Origin: Bradyrhizobium guangzhouense
GTDB taxonomy: Bacteria; Pseudomonadota; Alphaproteobacteria; Rhizobiales; Xanthobacteraceae
Direction of reading: 5' to 3'
NCBI RefSeq assembly: GCF_004114955.1
Contig: NZ_CP030053.1
Span: forward strand, 1,054,001 to 1,118,000
DNA: 64,000 nucleotides
The position numbers and the translations under genes were made by a program. Positions 8,309 through 17,525 of this stretch are shown here, one piece after another; the stretch's first letter is position 1; each line of letters opens with the position of its first letter. A model generated the notes under the pieces. The model searched no databases. It saw only the letters and a program-made list of their open reading frames with translations, and was not told where the DNA came from.

Positions 8309-9424
8309 ATGTATGTCGCAGTCAAAGGCGGCGAACGCGCCATCGAGAACGCCCATCGCCTGCTCGCCAACGCCAGGCGCGGCGACCAGAGCGTTGCGGA
8401 AGTCTCGCTCGACCAGATCTCGGAACAGCTTGGGCTCGCCGTCGACCGCGTCATGAGCGAAGGCTCGCTCTATGACCGCGAGCTCGCGGCGCTCGCGATC
8501 AAGCAGGCGCGCGGCGATCTGATCGAGGCGATCTTTCTGGTTCGCGCCTTCCGCGCCACCCTGCCGCGCTTCGGCGCCAGCGAGCCTGTTAACACCGGCG
8601 CGATGCGGGTGCAGCGGCGGGTGTCGTCGACCTTCAAGGACATTCCCGGCGGCCAGATCCTCGGGCCGACCTTCGACTATACCCACCGTCTGCTCGATCC
8701 CTCGCTCACCCAGGGTTTCGTGCCGGACGCACCGGCCGTGGCCGAAGCGTCCACGGCGCCAACGCCGCGCGTGACCGACATTCTCGGCCGCGACGGGCTG
8801 ATCGAATCATCGCCGCAGGCGGACGACGGCGCCGTCGTCGGCGATCTCACGCGGGAGCCGCTGAACTTTCCGGCGGACCGCGACCTGCGCCTGCAAAATC
8901 TCGCCCGCGGCGACGAAGGCTTCCTGCTGGCGATGGGCTACTCCACGCAACGCGGCTATGGCCGCAACCATCCCTTCGCCGGCGAGATCCGCTTCGGCGA
9001 GGTCGAGGTGGAATTCGCCGCCGAAGACGTCGGTTTCGCCGTGCCGCTCGGTTCGATCGAGCTCACGGAGTGCCAGATGGTCAACCAGTTCAAGGGATCG
9101 GCGACGGAAGCGCCGTGCTTCACGCGCGGCTATGGTCTTGCCTTTGGCCAGAGCGAGCGCAAGACCATGTCGATGGCGCTGGTGGATCGTGCTTTGCGTG
9201 CCCGCGAGCTCGGTGAAGAGGCCCTGGCCCCGGCGCAAGATGAAGAATTCGTGTTGTCGCATTCGGATAACGTCCAGGCGACCGGCTTCGTCGAGCATCT
9301 GAAGCTGCCGCATTATGTCGACTTCCAGTCCGAGCTCGGTCTGTTGCGCAAGCTGCGCAAGGAATTTGCCGAAGCTTCGCCTGAAGCCAGCGCCCCCGAT
9401 GCCATAAAGGAGGCCGCGGAATGA
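8309..9424 (+). CDS. phnI: C-P lyase core complex subunit PhnI
   Basis: This 371-residue subunit has nucleosidase activity in the characterised system. It replaces adenine of MgATP with the phosphonate to give ribose 1-phosphonate 5-triphosphate. The conserved start MYVAVKGGERAI and the central segments GYSTQRGYGRNHPFAGEIR (near residue 211) and GLAFGQSERK (near 280) are typical. GGGAGG lies upstream of the ATG. Its stop overlaps the phnJ start as ATGA. Confidence 0.96.
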   Translation: MYVAVKGGERAIENAHRLLANARRGDQSVAEVSLDQISEQLGLAVDRVMSEGSLYDRELAALAIKQARGDLIEAIFLVRAFRATLPRFGASEPVNTGAMRVQRRVSSTFKDIPGGQILGPTFDYTHRLLDPSLTQGFVPDAPAVAEASTAPTPRVTDILGRDGLIESSPQADDGAVVGDLTREPLNFPADRDLRLQNLARGDEGFLLAMGYSTQRGYGRNHPFAGEIRFGEVEVEFAAEDVGFAVPLGSIELTECQMVNQFKGSATEAPCFTRGYGLAFGQSERKTMSMALVDRALRARELGEEALAPAQDEEFVLSHSDNVQATGFVEHLKLPHYVDFQSELGLLRKLRKEFAEASPEASAPDAIKEAAE

Positions 9425-10317
9425 ACGCGCCCACCTACAACTTCGCCTATCTCGACGAGCAGACCAAGCGGATGATCCGCCGCGCGATCCTGAAAGCGAT
9501 CGCGATCCCCGGCTATCAGGTGCCGTTCGCCAGCCGCGAAATGCCGATGCCCTACGGCTGGGGCACCGGCGGCGTGCAGGTGACGGCCGCGATCCTCGGC
9601 CCTAGGGACGTGCTGAAAGTGATCGACCAGGGGTCTGACGACACCACCAACGCGATCTCGATCCGCAAGTTCTTTGCCAAGACCGCCGGCGTTGCGACCA
9701 CGACGTCGACCGACGAGGCCACCGTGATTCAGACCCGCCACCGCATTCCTGAAGCATCGCTCCACCAAAGCCAGGTGCTGGTCTATCAGGTGCCGATCCC
9801 GGAGCCGCTGCGCTTCCTCGAACCGCGCGAGACCGAGACGCGGCGTATGCATGCGCTCGCCGAATACGGGTTGATGCATGTGAAGCTCTATGAGGACATC
9901 GCCCGCTTCGGTCACATCGCGACCGCCTACGCCTATCCGGTGAAGGTCAACGCCCGCTACGTGATGGACCCGTCACCGACGCCGAAATTTGACAATCCCA
10001 AGATGGACAATTGCCCGGCGCTGCAATTGTTCGGCGCCGGCCGCGAGAAGCGGATCTATGCGATCCCGCCCTATACGCAGGTGGTGTCGCTCGATTTCGA
10101 GGATCATCCGTTCGAGCCCTACCGTTTCAACGCGCCCTGCGCGCTCTGTGCGGCCGAAAATTCCTATCTCGACGAGATCGTCACCGACGACGAGGGCAGC
10201 CGCATGTTCGTCTGCTCGGACACTGACTATTGCGAGGGACGTCAGGCCGCCGGCCATCACGGTGCCCTGAGTGCTGCGCCCTACAAGGACAAGGCGGAGG
10301 GAGGAGCCAATGGCTGA
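9421..10317 (+). CDS. phnJ: C-P lyase radical SAM enzyme PhnJ
   Basis: This 298-residue enzyme cleaves the carbon-phosphorus bond by radical SAM chemistry, releasing the alkane and a cyclic ribose phosphate. Four cysteines at residues 240, 243, 265 and 271 keep the unusual C-x2-C-x21-C-x5-C spacing of PhnJ. The first three bind the 4Fe-4S cluster and the last corresponds to the catalytic thiyl cysteine. The sequence begins YNFAYLDEQTKRMIRRA, as in the family. All key residues are present, so the enzyme should be active. It overlaps phnI by 4 bp and phnK by 8 bp. Confidence 0.97.
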   Translation: MNAPTYNFAYLDEQTKRMIRRAILKAIAIPGYQVPFASREMPMPYGWGTGGVQVTAAILGPRDVLKVIDQGSDDTTNAISIRKFFAKTAGVATTTSTDEATVIQTRHRIPEASLHQSQVLVYQVPIPEPLRFLEPRETETRRMHALAEYGLMHVKLYEDIARFGHIATAYAYPVKVNARYVMDPSPTPKFDNPKMDNCPALQLFGAGREKRIYAIPPYTQVVSLDFEDHPFEPYRFNAPCALCAAENSYLDEIVTDDEGSRMFVCSDTDYCEGRQAAGHHGALSAAPYKDKAEGGANG

Positions 10318-11107
10318 GCAGGATCTTCTGGAAACCGATCAGCCGCTGCTGATCGCTGACGGCCTCAGCAAGTCCTACGGCCGCATCGTGGCCTGCCGTG
10401 ACGTGTCCTTCTCGCTCTATCCCGGCGAGGTGCTGGCGATCGTCGGTGAATCCGGCTCCGGCAAGTCGACGCTGTTGCAGATGCTGTCGGGCCAGCTCGC
10501 CGCCAGCGGCGGGCAGGTGTCCTACCGCATGCGCGATGGTGTCACCCGCGATCTTGCCGCGCTCGGCGAGGCCGAGCGGCGCCTGCTGTTCCGCACCGAC
10601 TGGGGCTTCGTGCACCAGGATCCGGCACAGGGGCTGCGCATGGCGGTCTCGGCCGGCGCCAATGTCGGAGAGCGGTTGATGGCCGTGGGCTGGAACCATT
10701 ACGGCCGGATTCGCGAGTCCGCTTCCGACTGGCTGACGCGGGTCGAGATCGACGTCGCGCGCATCGACGATGCGCCGCGCACCTATTCCGGCGGCATGCG
10801 CCAGCGCCTGCAAATCGCGCGTAACCTCGTCACAGGCCCGCGGCTGGTGTTCATGGACGAGCCGACCGGCGGACTTGATGTGTCGGTTCAGGCCCGCCTG
10901 CTCGACCTCTTGCGTAATCTCGTCGCTGAATTGCATCTCGCAGTCGTCATCGTGACCCACGATCTCGCGGTCGCGCGCCTCCTCTCGCATCGCGTGATGG
11001 TGATGAAAGGCGGCCGCGTCATCGAGACAGGTCTCACCGACCAGGTGCTGGACGATCCGCGCGAGCCCTATACCCAGCTCCTCGTCTCCTCGATTCTGCC
11101 GCCATGA
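10310..11107 (+). CDS. phnK: C-P lyase ABC-type ATPase PhnK
   Basis: This 265-residue ABC ATPase has no membrane partner. In the known system it docks on PhnJ of the C-P lyase core. Walker A is GESGSGKST near residue 46, the signature is YSGGMRQRLQIARNL near 160 and Walker B is LVFMDEPTGGLD near 182, followed by the IVTHDLAVARLL switch. The ATG at 10310 is preceded by GGAGGGAGGAG. The gene starts inside the end of phnJ, consistent with coupled translation. Confidence 0.95.
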   Translation: MAEQDLLETDQPLLIADGLSKSYGRIVACRDVSFSLYPGEVLAIVGESGSGKSTLLQMLSGQLAASGGQVSYRMRDGVTRDLAALGEAERRLLFRTDWGFVHQDPAQGLRMAVSAGANVGERLMAVGWNHYGRIRESASDWLTRVEIDVARIDDAPRTYSGGMRQRLQIARNLVTGPRLVFMDEPTGGLDVSVQARLLDLLRNLVAELHLAVVIVTHDLAVARLLSHRVMVMKGGRVIETGLTDQVLDDPREPYTQLLVSSILPP

Positions 11108-11117
11108 ACTTTGCAAC

Positions 11118-11828
11118 ATGAGCCTGCCAATGACCGCCATGATCGACATCGCCGACGCCAGCAAGACCTTTACGATGCACCTGCAAGGCGGCATCGAACT
11201 GCCGGTCGTACGGGGCGTGACCTTTCAGGTCCAGCCGGGCGAGTGCGTCGTGCTATCGGGGCCGTCAGGCGCCGGCAAATCGTCGATCCTGAAGATGATC
11301 TTTGGCAATTACCGCTGTGACTCCGGCCGCATCGGCATCCGCCACCGCGGCACGCTGATCGACCTCGCCACCGCCGAGCCGCGGCAGGTCCTCAATGTAC
11401 GCCGAGCGACCATCGGCTATGTCAGCCAGTTTTTGCGGGCGGTACCGCGCGTTGCCACCATTGACGTCGTCGCCGAACCTCTGATCGCTGGCGGCATGAC
11501 CCGCGCAGATGCGCAGGCGCGCGCCGGCGAGCTGCTGCATCGCCTCAACATCCCCGAGCGGCTCTGGCAGCTTCCGCCTGCGACCTTCTCCGGCGGCGAG
11601 CAGCAGCGCGTCAACATCGCGCGCGGCTTCATCTCGGACCTGCCGATCCTGCTGCTGGACGAGCCGACCGCGTCGCTCGACGCCGCCAACCGCGCCGTGG
11701 TGGTCGAACTGGTCGCCGAGAAGAAACGCCAGGGCGTTGCCATGGTCGCGATTGTCCATGACGATGAAATCCGCCATTTGATTGCCGACCGCATCGTCGA
11801 CGTCACCAGCTTTGCCGCCGCGGCTTGA
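11118..11828 (+). CDS. phnL: C-P lyase ABC-type ATPase PhnL
   Basis: This 236-residue ABC ATPase is the second nucleotidase-like partner of C-P lyase, now thought to stack on PhnK in the complex. Walker A is GPSGAGKSS near residue 52, the signature is FSGGEQQRVNIARGF near 158 and Walker B is ILLLDEPTASLD near 178. The His switch is in AIVHDDEI. ATG at 11118 is used, with an in-frame ATG at 11130 as the alternative. It lies 10 bp after phnK. Confidence 0.95.
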   Translation: MSLPMTAMIDIADASKTFTMHLQGGIELPVVRGVTFQVQPGECVVLSGPSGAGKSSILKMIFGNYRCDSGRIGIRHRGTLIDLATAEPRQVLNVRRATIGYVSQFLRAVPRVATIDVVAEPLIAGGMTRADAQARAGELLHRLNIPERLWQLPPATFSGGEQQRVNIARGFISDLPILLLDEPTASLDAANRAVVVELVAEKKRQGVAMVAIVHDDEIRHLIADRIVDVTSFAAAA

Positions 11829-11839
11829 AGGACATTGAA

Positions 11840-12991
11840 ATGAAGCCGAAGGATACCGTCATCGCCAACGCCAGGATCGTGCTGGCTGACCGGGTGATCG
11901 AACAGGGCTGGCTCGGGCTTGCGGATGGACGCATTGCCGAGATCGGGGAGGGCAGGGCGCCGACCGGGGCCGAGGATGCCGGCGGCGATCTCCTCATGCC
12001 CGGCCTGATCGAGCTGCACACCGACCATCTCGAAGCGCACTATGTGCCGCGCCCAAAGGTGTTCTGGAATCCGGTCGCTGCCGTCATCTCCTATGACGGC
12101 CAGCTCGCCACTTCGGGCATCACCACCGTGTTCGATTCGCTCCGGGTCTGGCGCGAGGACGGCGCCGAGGAGGTCGATGGCCGCGCCGGCGTGCTTGCCG
12201 CCGCCATCACCACCGCGCGCGATTCGAACCTGCTGCGCGCCGATCACTTCCTGCACCTGCGCTGCGAAATCCCGATGCCGAGCGTCGTCGAGGAAGCCAA
12301 GGAGCTGATCGACCGTCCCGACGTCAAGCTGATGTCGCTCATGGACCACACTCCCGGCCAGCGCCAGTTCCGCGATGAGGTCAAGCTGCGCGACTATTAC
12401 CGTGGCAAGGGCGGCGGCATGACCGATGCCCAGCTCGACGAGCTGTTTGCGAGGCGTTTCGATTACCAGAAGAAGTATGCCGCGGCCAACATGCGCGAGA
12501 TCGTGGCGCTGGCGCATCAGTACAGGATTCCGCTGGCGAGCCATGACGACACCACCGAGGAGAACGTTGTGGACGCCATCCGTGACGGCGTGGCGGTGGC
12601 GGAGTTCCCGACCACGATCGAGGCCGCACGCGGCCTGCATCAGGCCGGCATCGACATCCTGATGGGCGCGCCCAACGTGGTGCGCGGCGGCTCGCATTCC
12701 GGCAACATCGCCGCGGTCGATCTCGCCCGCGAAGGTCTGCTCGATATCCTCTCGTCGGACTACATCCCGTCGAGCCTCTTGATGGGCGCGCTACAACTGC
12801 CCGAGCATGCGCCCTCGATCAGCCTGCCGGCGGCCGTTCGCACCGTGACCAAGGCGCCGGCCGATGCGGTCGGCCTCACCGATCGCGGCGAGATCGCAAT
12901 CGGCAAGCGGGCCGATCTGATCCGCGTGCATGTCGCCGGCAGCGTTCCCGTGGTGCGCAGCGTCTGGCGCGAAGGGGGCCGCGTCGCATGA
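11840..12991 (+). CDS. phnM: Alpha-D-ribose 1-methylphosphonate 5-triphosphate diphosphatase PhnM (canonical copy)
   Basis: This 383-residue amidohydrolase-family enzyme removes pyrophosphate from ribose 1-phosphonate 5-triphosphate before PhnJ acts. Landmarks are LMPGLIELHTDHLEAHYVPR (about residues 52-71), SGITTVFDSLRVW near 97, SHDDTTEEN near 233 and the [11 protein letters not shown] motif near 278. It is closer to the characterised enzyme than the paralogue at 576-1769. The ATG at 11840 is preferred over a TTG 15 bp upstream. Its stop overlaps the phnN start by 4 bp. Confidence 0.95.
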   Translation: MKPKDTVIANARIVLADRVIEQGWLGLADGRIAEIGEGRAPTGAEDAGGDLLMPGLIELHTDHLEAHYVPRPKVFWNPVAAVISYDGQLATSGITTVFDSLRVWREDGAEEVDGRAGVLAAAITTARDSNLLRADHFLHLRCEIPMPSVVEEAKELIDRPDVKLMSLMDHTPGQRQFRDEVKLRDYYRGKGGGMTDAQLDELFARRFDYQKKYAAANMREIVALAHQYRIPLASHDDTTEENVVDAIRDGVAVAEFPTTIEAARGLHQAGIDILMGAPNVVRGGSHSGNIAAVDLAREGLLDILSSDYIPSSLLMGALQLPEHAPSISLPAAVRTVTKAPADAVGLTDRGEIAIGKRADLIRVHVAGSVPVVRSVWREGGRVA

Positions 12992-13581
12992 GCGAGGTCG
13001 CGACCATGGCGCAGGACAAGGCGGGTGCGATTGGTCCCGGCCGGCTCGTGCTCGTGGTCGGGCCGAGCGGTGCCGGCAAGGATACGCTACTGCGGCTGGC
13101 GCAGGCGGCGTGCGCCGGCGATCGCGACATCGTCTTTCCGCGCCGCGTCGTGACGCGTGCATCCTCCGCCGACGAGGACAACATCGCGGTGAGCCCGGAT
13201 GAATTCGCCCGCGCCCGCGAGCACGGCGATTTCGCCGTGCATTGGGATGCGCATGGACATTCCTACGCGCTGCCGCGCGAGATCAACGACGATATCCGTG
13301 CCGGGCGCGTCGTCGTCGTCAACGTCTCGCGCACCGTGATTTCCGCCTTGCGCCAGGCCTATGCCAACGTCGTCGTGGTCGCCATCACGGCGCCGCCGGA
13401 CGTGCTGGCGCAGCGACTCGCCGCGCGGGCGCGGAACAGCGACGGCAATATCGGTGACCGGCTCGCGCGCAGCGTCGACGACGCAGCGGCCAATGCCGAT
13501 GTCACCATCCTCAACGCCGGCAGCGCGGAGTATCACAGCCGTCAGCTCCTGCGCGTGATCAGGAATGAAGACTGGCAGTAG
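12988..13581 (+). CDS. phnN: Ribose 1,5-bisphosphate phosphokinase
   Basis: This 197-residue P-loop kinase converts ribose 1,5-bisphosphate to PRPP, the last step of the C-P lyase pathway. It shows the guanylate-kinase-like P-loop GPSGAGKDTLLRLA near residue 22, the RRVVTRA strand near 51 and VVVVNVSRTVI near 108. The ATG at 12988 overlaps phnM; a second in-frame ATG at 13006 could also serve. It is the last recognisable phn gene, followed by a palindromic repeat. Confidence 0.93.
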   Translation: MSEVATMAQDKAGAIGPGRLVLVVGPSGAGKDTLLRLAQAACAGDRDIVFPRRVVTRASSADEDNIAVSPDEFARAREHGDFAVHWDAHGHSYALPREINDDIRAGRVVVVNVSRTVISALRQAYANVVVVAITAPPDVLAQRLAARARNSDGNIGDRLARSVDDAAANADVTILNAGSAEYHSRQLLRVIRNEDWQ

Positions 13582-13582
13582 A

Positions 13583-13626
13583 GCGTTTTCGAGCGAAGTG
13601 GCCTCCGGTTCGCGTGACGAAAACGC
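13583..13626. repeat. Short dispersed palindrome after phnN
   Basis: GCGTTTTCG at 13583-13591 pairs with CGAAAACGC at 13618-13626. This sequence style recurs between genes in Bradyrhizobium-type genomes. It follows the phnN stop directly and could form a stem-loop in the transcript. Confidence 0.65.
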
Positions 13627-13668
13627 GTCAAAACGAGAATCTGTAGCCGGCAAAACGAGGAGACTGGA

Positions 13669-14280
13669 ATGTCGGTGATCGAAACGGTCGAACAGCTGGA
13701 AGCCATCTACGGCGCCACCAACGACGCCTCGACCGTCAAGGTGGCGGACCACGTCACCCCGCTCTACCGCATCTTCATCGAGAAGGCGCCCTTTGCGGCG
13801 CTCGCCACCATCGGGCCTGAGGGCATTGATTGCTCGCCGCGCGGCGATCTGCCCGGCTTCGTCCGCATCCACGATCCCAAGACGCTGATGCTGCCGGATC
13901 GCCGCGGCAACAACCGGGTCGACTCCTTGCGCAACATCGTGCGTGACCCCCGCGTGTCGCTGATGTTCCTGATCCCCGGCTCCGGCAACGCGGTCCGCGC
14001 CAACGGCCGGGCGCATCTCTCCGTCGATCCCGAGCTGCTGGCGTCGTTCAAGGTCGAAGGCAAGGCGCCCCGCAGTGTCATGGTGATGAATGTGGACGAG
14101 ATCTACTTTCAATGCGCCCGCGCCATCGTCCGCGCCGACCTCTGGAATCCCGACAAGCGCATCGACCCGAAGACTTTGCCGACGCCGGGGCAGATTCTCG
14201 CCGAGATGAGCCAGAACAAGGTCGGCGGCGCCGAGTATGACCGCATCTGGCCGGAGCGCGCTGCGGCGACCATGTGGTGA
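13669..14280 (+). CDS. PPOX-class FMN-binding flavoprotein
   Basis: This 203-residue protein belongs to the pyridoxamine 5'-phosphate oxidase-like flavin-reductase family. The split-barrel segments APFAALATIGPEGIDCSPRG (about residues 42-61) and LMLPDRRGNNRVDSLRNI (near 88), and a C-terminal PTPGQILAEM, match the subfamily of about 200 residues often annotated as MSMEG_1061/DR2398-like. The substrate is unknown. A GAGGAGA ribosome site precedes the ATG. It is in the same direction as the phn operon but separated by a palindrome, so co-transcription is uncertain. Confidence 0.85.
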   Translation: MSVIETVEQLEAIYGATNDASTVKVADHVTPLYRIFIEKAPFAALATIGPEGIDCSPRGDLPGFVRIHDPKTLMLPDRRGNNRVDSLRNIVRDPRVSLMFLIPGSGNAVRANGRAHLSVDPELLASFKVEGKAPRSVMVMNVDEIYFQCARAIVRADLWNPDKRIDPKTLPTPGQILAEMSQNKVGGAEYDRIWPERAAATMW

Positions 14281-14287
14281 GCTGCCT

Positions 14288-14322
14288 CTTCTTCCCCTCT
14301 CCCCTTGCGGGAGAAGGAAATA
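14288..14322. repeat. Fragment of the CTCTCCCC palindromic repeat
   Basis: CCCCTCTCCCCTTGCGGGAG is a short remnant of the repeat family seen near 6213 and 19241. It lies between the convergent PPOX and SDR genes, so it may serve as a terminator stem. Confidence 0.5.
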
Positions 14323-14350
14323 TCGCGCGTGTCGCTAATGCGAGACCTCT

Positions 14351-15082
14351 TTAGTTAAACGCCATCCCGCCGCTCAACGCGATCGTCTGCCCGGTCATAT
14401 ACGCATTGTCCACCAGCAGCATCACGGCTTTCGCCACCTCGTCCGCGGTGCCGAAGCGGCCGAGCGGGATGCGGCTGATGAGTTGCGGCTGGCCGCTCAT
14501 CATGTCGGTCTCGATCAGCGACGGCGCCACGGCGTTGACGGTGATGCCTTCCTTCACCAGCCGCGCGGCATAGCCCCGTGTGAGGCCCTCCATGCCGGCC
14601 TTGGAGGCATTGTAGTGCGGGCCGATCGAACCGGCGCCTCGGGCCGCGCCCGAGGAGACGTTGACGATGCGGCCCCACTTCCGCGCGCGCATCGCCGGCA
14701 GCACCGCCTGGGTGCAGAGGAAGGCGGATTTCAGATTGACCAGGATGGTGCGGTCGAAATCGTCCTCGGTGAGATCGTCGACACCGCGGGTGATGGCGAT
14801 GCCGGCATTGTTGACGAGGATGTCGATGGGCCCGAGCCCGGCCGTGACGCGCTCCACCATATCGGCCACGGCGTCCCGCTGAGAGACGTCTGCGGCGGCG
14901 ACGATCGCGCGTCCGCCCTGCTCGCCGAGCTCGCCCGCCAGCTTCTCGGCCTGGCTGATCCTCTCGCGGCAGTTGATCGCCACCGCAGCGCCTGCGGCGG
15001 CGAGGGCGCGACAGACCGCGGCGCCAATGCCGCGCGAGCCGCCCGTGACAAGCGCTACGCGCCCTTTCAGGTCGTCCGCCAT
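14351..15082 (-). CDS. Short-chain dehydrogenase/reductase (FabG-like)
   Basis: This 243-residue classical SDR has the NAD(P) motif TGGSRGIGAA near residue 12, NNAGI near 89, and the catalytic Ser-Tyr-Lys in VNVSSGAA and YNASKAG near 140-160. It is similar to 3-oxoacyl-ACP reductases, but it has no fatty-acid-synthesis neighbours, so the substrate remains open. The ATG at 15082 is used because the dinucleotide fold begins right after it. A longer frame upstream has no support. Confidence 0.88.
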   Translation of the reverse strand: MADDLKGRVALVTGGSRGIGAAVCRALAAAGAAVAINCRERISQAEKLAGELGEQGGRAIVAAADVSQRDAVADMVERVTAGLGPIDILVNNAGIAITRGVDDLTEDDFDRTILVNLKSAFLCTQAVLPAMRARKWGRIVNVSSGAARGAGSIGPHYNASKAGMEGLTRGYAARLVKEGITVNAVAPSLIETDMMSGQPQLISRIPLGRFGTADEVAKAVMLLVDNAYMTGQTIALSGGMAFN

Positions 15083-15210
15083 GTTTTGATCTCCCGCTCT
15101 TCTGCTTTGTGATCGAGCGAAGCGTATCACGGAGGGTCGCGGGGCGGTGTTGAACTCATCGCGAGACGAAGTCGCCTGCGGCAACGCGCTGGCGCGTCGA
15201 TTGATCCTTA

Positions 15211-15993
15211 TCAGCCCTTCAATGCGGCGAGCAATTCATCGGGGCGCTCGGCCATGATCATGTGGCCGGCGCCCGGCACCACGACGGTCTTGGCGTGCGG
15301 GATCGCCGCCGCAAGCGCCTTGCCGGCCTTTGCGGGGGTCATCATGTCCCGCTCGCCGAGGATCAGGGTCGTCGGCACCTTGACGCTCGCGGCCGCGGCA
15401 AACGCGTTTGCGTAAGCATTGCAGGCCGACAAATCCCTGAACAGCACGCCCGGCTCGCAAGCTTGCAGCACGGCCTGTGCGCCACCATGCATCCACAGGC
15501 CGGGCGCGAGGCTGCCGCCGAGCTCGGCCTTGAAGCCGAGGCCCCAGATCGAGACCATGTCGTTGGCATCCTGCGAATTGGCTTCGGCGGCCTTCAGCAG
15601 ATCCGGCCCGACCGTCATGGTCGCCGCCGTACCGATCAGGCTCAGCGCCGAGACCTTGTCGGGGTGGCGCGCCGCTGTCTCCAGCGAGATCAGTGATCCC
15701 ATGGAATGGCCGATCAGATGCGCCTTGGTCGCGCCCGCCGCGCCGAGCAGCGCCGCAGTCCAATCCGCCATCTCCGCGATGCTTTCCAGCGACGGACCGG
15801 CCGAGCGGCCGTGGCCGGGCAGGTCAGGCGCCAGCACGCCGAAGCCGTGATGGGCGAACCAGCGGGTATGCAGCGCCCAGGTCGAATGATCGAAGCCGGC
15901 GCCATGAAGGAAGACGACCGTTGGCAGGGATTTGTCGAATTCGCGGCCGCCGGTTGCGGCAAATACCTCGGCGCCATCAACGGAAAGCTTCAT
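15211..15993 (-). CDS. Alpha/beta-fold hydrolase
   Basis: This 260-residue hydrolase has the nucleophile elbow GHSMGS near residue 98, a FLHGAGFDHSTW oxyanion segment near 30, the acid in LGERDMMTP near 206 and the histidine in PGAGHMIMAE near 238. It resembles 3-oxoadipate enol-lactonase and C-C hydrolase-type enzymes, but nothing in the context fixes a substrate. It ends convergent to nothing nearby. Its start lies 4 bp after the stop of the upstream sulfhydrylase gene, so the two are probably co-transcribed. Confidence 0.85.
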   Translation of the reverse strand: MKLSVDGAEVFAATGGREFDKSLPTVVFLHGAGFDHSTWALHTRWFAHHGFGVLAPDLPGHGRSAGPSLESIAEMADWTAALLGAAGATKAHLIGHSMGSLISLETAARHPDKVSALSLIGTAATMTVGPDLLKAAEANSQDANDMVSIWGLGFKAELGGSLAPGLWMHGGAQAVLQACEPGVLFRDLSACNAYANAFAAAASVKVPTTLILGERDMMTPAKAGKALAAAIPHAKTVVVPGAGHMIMAERPDELLAALKG

Positions 15994-15997
15994 GGTG

Positions 15998-17293
15998 TCA
16001 GACCTTCTGCGAGATGCGCAGCGCCTGCGCGAGATCGTCAATGATGTCGCTGGCCGTCTCGATGCCGACCGACAGCCGCACCAGCTCCTCGCCGATGCCG
16101 GCAGCCTTGAGCTGCTCGGCGTCCATCTGCTGATGCGTGGTCGAAGCCGGATGGATCACCAGCGTCTTGGCGTCGCCGACATTGGCGAGATGGCTGATCA
16201 TGCGCAGCTGCTCGATGAACTTGCGGCCCGCGGGCCGGCCGCCCTTGATGCCGAAGGAGATGATCGAGCCGGCGCCTCGCGGCAGCAGCGTCTTGGCGAG
16301 CTGATAGTCGGGATGGTTCTCCAGCGACGGATGCAGCACCCAGTCGACCGCCTTGTTGGACTTCAACGCCTCCAGCACCAGATGCGTGTTCTGCATGTGG
16401 CGGTCCATGCGCACGCCAAGCGTCTCCACGCCCTGGAGCAGCTGGAACGCGTTGGTCGGCGACAGGCAGGCGCCAAAATCGCGCAGGCCTTCGGTGCGCG
16501 CGCGCATGATGAAGGCCGCGGTGCCGAACTGCTCGTCGAAGACGATGCCGTGATAGCCGCCATAGGGCTCGGTCAGCACGCCGAATCTCCCGGAGGCGCG
16601 CCAGTCGAAGCGGCCGCCATCGACGATGGCGCCGCCGATCGCGATGCCATGGCCGCCGATCCATTTGGTCGCCGAATGCATCACGATGTCGGCGCCGAGC
16701 TCGATCGGCCGGCTGAGATAGGGCGTCGCAAAGGTGTTGTCGATCAGCAGTGGAATCCTTGCCTCATGCGCGATTGCCGCGACCTTGGGAATGTCGAGCA
16801 CTTCCAGCCCGGGATTGCCGATGGTCTCGCCGATCACCAGCTTCGTGTTCGGCTTGATCGCCTTCCGGAACGCATCGTGATCGCGCGGCTTCACGAAAGT
16901 TGTGGTGATGCCGAAGCGCGGCAGCGTGTGCGCCAGCAGGTTGATGGTGCCGCCATAGAGCGAGCTCGACGCCACGATGTGGTCGCCGGCATTGAGCAGC
17001 GTCGCGATGGCCAGATGCAGCGCGGCCATGCCGCTCGCGGTGCAGATCGCACCGACGCCGCCTTCCAGCGCCGCAAGCCGTTCCTCCAGCACGCCGGTGG
17101 TCGGATTGGAGATGCGCGTGTAGATGTGGCCGGTGCGCTCCAGATTGAACAGTGCCGCGGCGTGATCGGAATCCTGGAATACGTAGGACGTGGTCTGATA
17201 GATCGGCACCGCCCGGGCGCCGGTCGCGGGATCCGGATGCTGGCCCGCATGCAGGCTCAGGGTCTCGAAGGCGGGCGGTTTTGGCGCGGGCAT
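15998..17293 (-). CDS. O-acetylhomoserine aminocarboxypropyltransferase (sulfhydrylase)
   Basis: This PLP enzyme of about 431 residues belongs to the Cys/Met-metabolism family and makes homocysteine from O-acetylhomoserine and sulfide. The start ETLSLHAGQ, the YTRISNPT substrate loop, ICTASGMAALHLA and the PLP lysine in MHSATKWIGGHG are all present. The length fits MetY rather than the shorter cystathionine gamma-synthase group. The ATG at 17293 has a GAGG ribosome site; a GTG at 17338 would add 15 residues. No SAM-II riboswitch core was found upstream on the minus strand. Confidence 0.92.
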   Translation of the reverse strand: MPAPKPPAFETLSLHAGQHPDPATGARAVPIYQTTSYVFQDSDHAAALFNLERTGHIYTRISNPTTGVLEERLAALEGGVGAICTASGMAALHLAIATLLNAGDHIVASSSLYGGTINLLAHTLPRFGITTTFVKPRDHDAFRKAIKPNTKLVIGETIGNPGLEVLDIPKVAAIAHEARIPLLIDNTFATPYLSRPIELGADIVMHSATKWIGGHGIAIGGAIVDGGRFDWRASGRFGVLTEPYGGYHGIVFDEQFGTAAFIMRARTEGLRDFGACLSPTNAFQLLQGVETLGVRMDRHMQNTHLVLEALKSNKAVDWVLHPSLENHPDYQLAKTLLPRGAGSIISFGIKGGRPAGRKFIEQLRMISHLANVGDAKTLVIHPASTTHQQMDAEQLKAAGIGEELVRLSVGIETASDIIDDLAQALRISQKV

Positions 17294-17525
17294 GGGCGGC
17301 CTCGTTAATTCCTCGGTCAGTTTCCGGAGATTTGCCACAGATCGAGGTCATGCGTCAGCCGTTGACAGCTTGATTTTGTGTGTTTTTGCCTGGCGTTCGC
17401 CACACCCGTGACGGGACGTAACTGAGTTCTTAACGAATTGCCGCTACTTTTCGCATTCTCGCCAATGTGATCGCCTGCTGCCTCAGTCCCGATGGCACGG
17501 CTCCCAGCAACATCGAAGAGGCAGA

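Noticed and set aside
17294..17525. Possible SAM-II riboswitch upstream of the O-acetylhomoserine sulfhydrylase
   Set aside because: The minus-strand leader lacks the pseudoknot core and the GCTAAAA-type element expected for SAM-II.
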